Positions 56,634 through 61,395 of a stretch of 61,395 bases of DNA are shown here, piece by piece. The stretch's first letter is position 1. Every line of letters starts with the position of its first letter. Under the pieces are notes generated by a model. It was not told the origin of the DNA and did not search any database. It was given only the letters and a program-made list of their open reading frames with translations. The position numbers were made by a program, and so were the translations under genes. The stretch comes from Dimargaris cristalligena (taxonomy: Eukaryota; Kickxellomycota; Dimargaritomycetes; Dimargaritales; Dimargaritaceae): the NCBI GenBank assembly GCA_027576995.1, contig JANBQC010000093.1, positions 1-61,395 on the forward strand. The letters run 5' to 3'.

Positions 56634-57430
56634 CGTAATCATTAAACAAAACATGGCTTCAATCCCTGGCGGTCCTATTGTTTCAAACCCTCGATTACTC
56701 CAAATTCATTGAATAATCTGTGACTGCAAAAAATTTTCACTTGTCTGACCGATGTTTATTTTTTTACCAGTATGCTTTCCCCTCTCCATTTTTCTTTTGT
56801 TTCATAGTAATTAAACGTCCTTTTATCGATTTCCCTTCCCCTCCCCGCTACCCCATTGAAAAAAAAAAGGCACCAAGTTTTCGTCCTACTTCATACTATA
56901 GTCCCTAGCATTTTATCCTATGATTTTCTCTGTCGTAGTCTTTAATATAAGAAATGATTAAAGGGCTACGCCTCGGACGAGTTTACAAGAGATAACACAC
57001 AAGCAGTTGATGCGAAGGGCGCTTTATAGATAATGATAAGGGGGATATCCAATGGATCGAGTTAACTATAAAAGGGGGTATATAATAAATGGTAATTAAC
57101 TAAAGAATAACTATAGGAATTGGCTCGGCTTTATATAGCCGAGCAGACTAATGGTAAAGGCGTCGAACCAGCATAGAAGATGCTAGAAGATGCTACTAGA
57201 TAGTAATATAAATGATAACTAATAATAGACAGGTATATAATGGTGATATGTGGAATATGTGAATCGAGTGGCGGGAATGGCTGAAGGACGCTGATCCTTC
57301 AACAAGGCCCAATTCCCGCGCCTCATTGATAGAACTAGGCGATGATAGTGCCTAGTCCTTCATAGTTAGTCGGCTTTAATCCTATAGATTATTAAGCATG
57401 ACATTCTCAGCTAGGTTTACAATTACCCCG
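56634..57430. other. Spacer with hairpin cluster
   Basis: About 800 bp, AT-rich, no gene seen. It contains three perfect inverted repeats between 57123 and 57356, listed separately. CpG dinucleotides occur at normal density here, in contrast to the next 2.7 kb. Confidence 0.6.
57123..57356. repeat. Cluster of three GC-rich hairpins
   Basis: Three perfect stems in an otherwise AT-rich stretch. First, 57123-57130 with 57137-57144 (8 bp, GCTCGGCT, 6-nt loop). Second, a nested pair: outer 57271-57278 with 57312-57319 (8 bp, GCGGGAAT) and inner 57282-57288 with 57295-57301 (7 bp, TGAAGGA). Third, 57334-57340 with 57350-57356 (7 bp, ACTAGGC). They resemble mobile GC-rich hairpin elements or structured RNA. 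I cannot assign a class, and no tRNA cloverleaf fits. Confidence 0.6.
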
Positions 57431-60089
57431 ACAACCAAAACAATATTTGTGCCCCAGTATTATATCACCCATATAAATTATAAATGTGCCTGTGTTATTT
57501 AATTGGTTAGATTGTTGAAGAATATGTTCCTACATGTTCTTTATCTTATCCTATTTCACCCAATTATGTTAGTTTATTCTGCTATCATGAGATCATTTCC
57601 ATTAGCCACTTATGTTTCACCCCATCAAAAATTACAATTTAATAAAACTAACTACCTAAAGGCACCTACCATCCTCTAGCTGCTTTCTTCCCTTACTTCC
57701 AGTTTTATTTCCTTTTTGTCCTTAGTATTCCAACAAGTGCAGTGTAATGAATTCTTATGAATGGGATGTAGATGTAGTTATAACAGTTAAACCATGCCAA
57801 ATATAAAATACTAATAGTTGTAGAAATATATATGAGAATGATACTCATAATATAAGGGGGAGGGCAGCCCTTCTTATATAACACAGGACTACATATACCA
57901 ACTGTGTTGTATTTATTCATAAGTGTAATTTGACAAGAGAGCTGTTAGTACCAGTTGACAACAAGAGGTGCAGGGGAAAATGATCATCAAATACCAATTT
58001 TTGTAGCAATAACAAAGGCATTTGTAGTGGGGCAAATCTTATTAGTTTATGGGAATGGCCAGGGTTGAACAATATAATGGAGGGATGTGTACTTTGGCCT
58101 GGTGAGTGTTCATCATTCACATTATGGAGGTCGTGATTGCATATTCCCCCTATCATAGAGGAATCTATGTAATGATCAGGATACAAGATCAGCCTTGACA
58201 GTGACAGCAGCAATCTGGAAAATGGGTGTATAGGGAACACAGTCAATTTTTAATCTATATCCGAATACAAAATGGCAAGGAAATCTGGTTTTAATGACAC
58301 CTCCAAATTGGGAGATGAAGAGGGGAATACAGTTGAGGCATGGGTTCTAGTCAATCTCCACCCCTCATGTTGAAACTTCTCAGTTATATCGTCACTCAAT
58401 ATCCACTACCCAACTTCTTCCTTTGCAGCATCCCCTTCTGCAACACTAAATGATGGCCATAGGAATTGTCATATGTGGTCATAAATCATTAACCATGTCA
58501 CTTAGGTTGTATCTAGATCTATAAACTTATTAGTTTTGGATCAGTTTGGCTAATCACAGGACCATTACTAATGCATTTTCTATAGATAGCTAGATACACC
58601 AATATTATATAAATGTCAAGAGAAATCAATGTACATGCATGTGGTGTTAAAAAAAAATGACCAGAAATATTAAGTACCTCATGCAATAACTAGTACCAAT
58701 ATTAAATGCATAATTTATGGCTATTGAGATACAGGATAATCCACATAATCACAACTAGACTCATTGCCCCAGTTGTTACCTGAGCTAAGCCTTAGCATGT
58801 CATAAAACTGTAGCAGTTGGCAGTGTGGGGAGGGTGTGTTAAGCATTGATGAGTGTGGTCAAGGGTGATTTCCAAGCTAACTTGATAGGGTAAATATATG
58901 TTTTTAGAAAGGTATTATATTAAAGCATGGGTAGCCGGGGTGATGTATGTGTTAGTCTATTTTATTATCCTTGTTTGTAAGGTAGTTCAGGCAGGTTGGC
59001 TACTGTTTGCTGATCTTCATTGGGTATTGGTTCCCTGAGGATTCAGGTGACTTGTTGGCTTCCTGAGGGAGTCTCTCCATCCATGGTGACACTATAAGTT
59101 GACTGTATTGTTTTTGCCCATTAGTCCAAAAGCAGTTGTCAGCAGTTTCCTGCCATTCATAGTCCCTCAAATTAATGTCCTAAGTCATATTAATTCACAC
59201 ATACTCTCACTTTCTACTGACTTAACAAGTTTGACTGATAAAAATTGGAATTGACCAGTACTAAAATTAAGCCATATACCCTTTTCTATACCTGTCTCAG
59301 TGAACAAAAGCATGGCAGACAGTTAGGTTGGTAATGAAGAATGAATCTAATCCCCATCACAGATCCCATGTGCAGGATGTCACCTGGGTTTACCATTCTT
59401 AGTCTATCAAGAGTCCTAAGGATAGGCTTCTAATAGTAGGTGGGGCTTAGGCTTGGCTAAGTGGGCTATAAGTGTTAGGTATAGGCATGGTACTAGCTAA
59501 TAAAGGCTAAGTACAGGTATAGGTAAGGGACCTACAGTGGCATACTTACTGGTTAGTACAATAGGAGTGAGCATATATAGGGTTTATTAGGGGTAAACCA
59601 GGGGGTAAGAATAAGCTAAGGAATCTAACTGGTCCCAATGGGGCCTATTTATATATATACAGGGATGACTCCAGAGGGAGGTCCTGGGGGGGGGATTACT
59701 AAGACTAAGGTATAAGTAAATAGGCTGACTAGATAGCCATAGGTGTCCAGAAGCCTCTGATGTTAACTGGAAGAGTCTTTGGATCTGCACTTGAGCAATT
59801 AGTATACCATTGGTGGCCAATGCTGTGGTAGTTGTGTATTATATGAAATTCATTTCCTTTATCCCACAGATTCTATAACACAGAGGCTGGCAAATTCCTG
59901 CAATAGCCACCTTCAATATCTGCTATCTGTGAGAAAATACTATCATAGTAAGCCATACATACCAGCTTGCAATCACTGTCACTACCACTGGTTAAATTAC
60001 AAGATCAATCACTCTTGAGAAAACAGATACTATACTAATCTGCTCCAGTCAGGCATTATATGGCCAATGGCTCTACTGCTTTTGAAGTT
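57431..60089. mobile_element. CpG-depleted island, probable decayed transposon
   Basis: In about 2.66 kb I count only four CpG dinucleotides (58132, 58262, 58390, 58936), with none from 58938 to 60089. The flanks and the rest of the window have CpG at ordinary density. TG and CA are abundant, as expected if methylated CpG has mutated to TpG/CpA. The edges are sharp (CpG at 57429; two at 60090-60092). There is no long open frame. A short frame at 57952-58065 resembles the end of a SET domain. No terminal repeats found by eye. It is best read as an inserted element that was cytosine-methylated and has decayed. Confidence 0.6.
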
Positions 60090-60648
60090 CGCGAAATAAA
60101 ACCCCCCATCATGATACCAAAGTAGCCTGCCCCGTTGTATCAACTGGGGTCAGGTTGAGGTCTTGAAACTCAGTTATGTGCTGGAAATCACTTTGCGTTG
60201 TTTTTGGAATTGGTTAAGGGGCTCAAGTGCGTGCACTGGCACTACAACAACCCCTTAAACTGGCCATCCGAGGCCGCTGTTTGGCCACATTCTTTATTGA
60301 AACTGCTCACCTTGAAGTCGTTGGCTTAATTTGACTTGATAGTGATATTATACTAATTTGCTGCAAATGGCCAGTTGTCAACAGGGATACCATTCACTGA
60401 TGAATAAGAGCCACATATGATTTTTTGAAACTAAAATCTATTGGTAATATTGTTATATACCCCTGGTTGCAGAACAATCTACCCTATAAAAACCAGCCCA
60501 ATTACCTTTATTGCCACCCAATTGGGTATACGCTTATTGTGGGAGTCAGATACCAGTCTTCGCAGTTAACACTTGAAGGTTTACTCTACCCACCTTCACT
60601 ACTGGTCCGAGATTCCCTTAGATCACACAGGGGTATTCTGAACTCATT
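60090..60648. other. Spacer right of the CpG-depleted island
   Basis: Normal CpG density resumes. It includes a nested inverted repeat: TTAAGGGG (60214-60221) with CCCCTTAA (60251-60258), enclosing AGTGC (60226-60230) and GCACT (60233-60237). No gene is recognised; the open frame at 60425-60694 runs into the 138-bp element and is probably accidental. Confidence 0.5.
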
Positions 60649-60786
60649 TGGGAGAAATTCATTCAGGCTGTATAATGAAAAATCCATTGGATAAGGCCAA
60701 TATTACTGGTTAAAAGTTATTCTCACATATGTTCGCCCATACACGTATTGTGTAAAACCTTATACAGCTAGTTTGAATTTCATCCA
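60649..60786. mobile_element. 138-bp MITE-like element, copy 3
   Basis: Third equally long copy. Its first and last 27 bases are inverted repeats matching at 21 of 27 positions, including GAAATTCA and GCTGTATAA in both. About 8 differences from copy 1 and 10 from copy 2 by eye. Flanks are ...catt and ttta.... No coding capacity. Confidence 0.75.
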
Positions 60787-61147
60787 TTTAAATGATGTTA
60801 ATGAATGAGTCAGCGAGTGTATAAACTATTGATGAATAATGAATATCTAGTGTGGCGTATTATTTTGAAACATATAATAACAGGGAATACTATTGTTAGA
60901 CAAACAAACATAATGAGCGGGTTTTATATAGGATGTAAATCGTAAATAATAGAATAAAGGAATATAGGAGTGGTATTATTGCTAGTTAACTAAGGGGATA
61001 GCGGATACCTGGCTAAACACCCTTTATATAGTCATCTAAAATTCTATCGCATGGATGTTAGAAGGCTGGCCATGTATGCGGGTCAGCCAACTGGCTTGGG
61101 ACTTACCAATGGCCTTGTAATTCAGCAAACTGCTTATTATAGCCCCA
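60787..61147. other. AT-rich spacer, nothing recognised
   Basis: About 360 bp of AT-rich sequence between the third 138-bp element and the partial gene at the right edge. No feature recognised. Confidence 0.6.
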
Positions 61148-61395
61148 CTACCACATGTGGGATAGTTTATCACTCATTGATGGCCAGGTTGTCTGGCTAT
61201 TTGGACCCCCGGCCCCATTTTCATCTGGTTGGGATACTGCCGGGTCGCGATTGGCAGGGCTAGCATCAGCCAGCGGGGTGGAGCTTGCATTTAGTTCATC
61301 CACCGGGATAGGAGTAATAGTATTCATGTAGCGATTGGGCAAATAGTAGCAAGCCAAGAGGCGCGAGTGGGTGTTCCTGCCATATATGTGGAGGA
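61148..61395 (-). CDS. 3' end of an unidentified gene, cut by window edge
   Basis: Minus-strand frame open from the right edge to a TAG at 61148-61150, about 81 codons. It reads HIYGRNTHSRLLACYYLPNR near the edge, then a Pro/Ala/Asp/Asn-rich tail (PVDELNASSTPLADASPAN ... SMSDKLSHMW). Composition and the structured-then-disordered pattern look like a real C-terminus. The family is not recognised. The 5' part lies outside the window, or an intron may interrupt it. Confidence 0.4.
   Translation of the reverse strand, partial: LHIYGRNTHSRLLACYYLPNRYMNTITPIPVDELNASSTPLADASPANRDPAVSQPDENGAGGPNSQTTWPSMSDKLSHMW

Noticed and set aside
57120..57180. Possible tRNA near the first hairpin
   Set aside because: A GTCGAACCA-like stretch and a strong stem are present, but no cloverleaf with a proper T-loop, D-loop and acceptor stem can be drawn.
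60425..60694. 89-codon plus-strand frame
   Set aside because: It runs into the 138-bp repeat element and has no domain; treated as accidental.

Overview
The window looks like nuclear DNA of a fungus. The evidence is its protein families: HIR3-type histone chaperone subunit, Ste18-type G-gamma with CCxx tails, a CUE-AlkB-GRF protein, a telobox Myb protein and a fungal Nup85. The genes are split by short introns with GTAAGT-like donors (27 introns placed here, about 130-510 bp). GC-rich genes alternate with AT-rich spacers. An early-diverging (zygomycete-grade) lineage is a guess from gene structure and divergence, not something proved here. All genes read with the standard code. I see no rRNA, tRNA, CRISPR or prokaryotic operon.

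Layout, left to right: PTH2 peptidyl-tRNA hydrolase (+, 728-1586); first copy of a 138-bp TIR element (2088-2225); ariadne-type RBR ubiquitin ligase (-, 2851-4869); EXO1 (-, 6397-9322, five exons); AGFG/HRB-like ArfGAP (-, 10933-13940, six exons); CUE-AlkB-GRF dioxygenase (+, 15405-16880); large Sec39/NBAS-like protein (+, 17401-21899, tentative); HIR3/CABIN1 (+, 22765-30418, 2390 aa); TRF/Tbf1/Taz1-like telomere-type Myb protein (+, 31804-34605); mitochondrial monothiol glutaredoxin GRX5 (+, 35268-35938); NUP85 (+, 38103-40822); two tandem G-protein gamma subunits (-, 41531-41946 spliced and 43390-43605 intronless); HDDC2/YGK1 5'-deoxynucleotidase (-, 45967-47677, six exons) with the second 138-bp element inside its first intron; PEX26-like tail-anchored peroxin (+, 48728-50538); TMEM209-like nuclear-envelope protein with an FG-rich insert (-, 51570-54434); TRAP-alpha/IRC22-like ER protein (+, 55055-56633, five exons). 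From 56634 to the right edge is a gene-poor 4.7 kb. It holds a hairpin cluster, a sharply bounded CpG-depleted 2.7-kb island (probably a decayed, once-methylated transposon), the third 138-bp element and the 3' end of an unidentified gene on the minus strand.

Functionally these are mostly housekeeping genes: nuclear pore and envelope (Nup85, TMEM209-like, perhaps AGFG), chromatin and telomere (HIR3, TRF-like), repair (EXO1, AlkB), ER and peroxisome (Sec39-like, TRAP-alpha, Pex26-like), mitochondria (GRX5, PTH2) and signalling (G-gamma). There is no obvious pathway cluster. The most unusual items are the tandem G-gamma pair with an intron in only one copy, the 138-bp MITE-like family, the CpG-depleted island, and the FG-repeat insert in the TMEM209-like protein.
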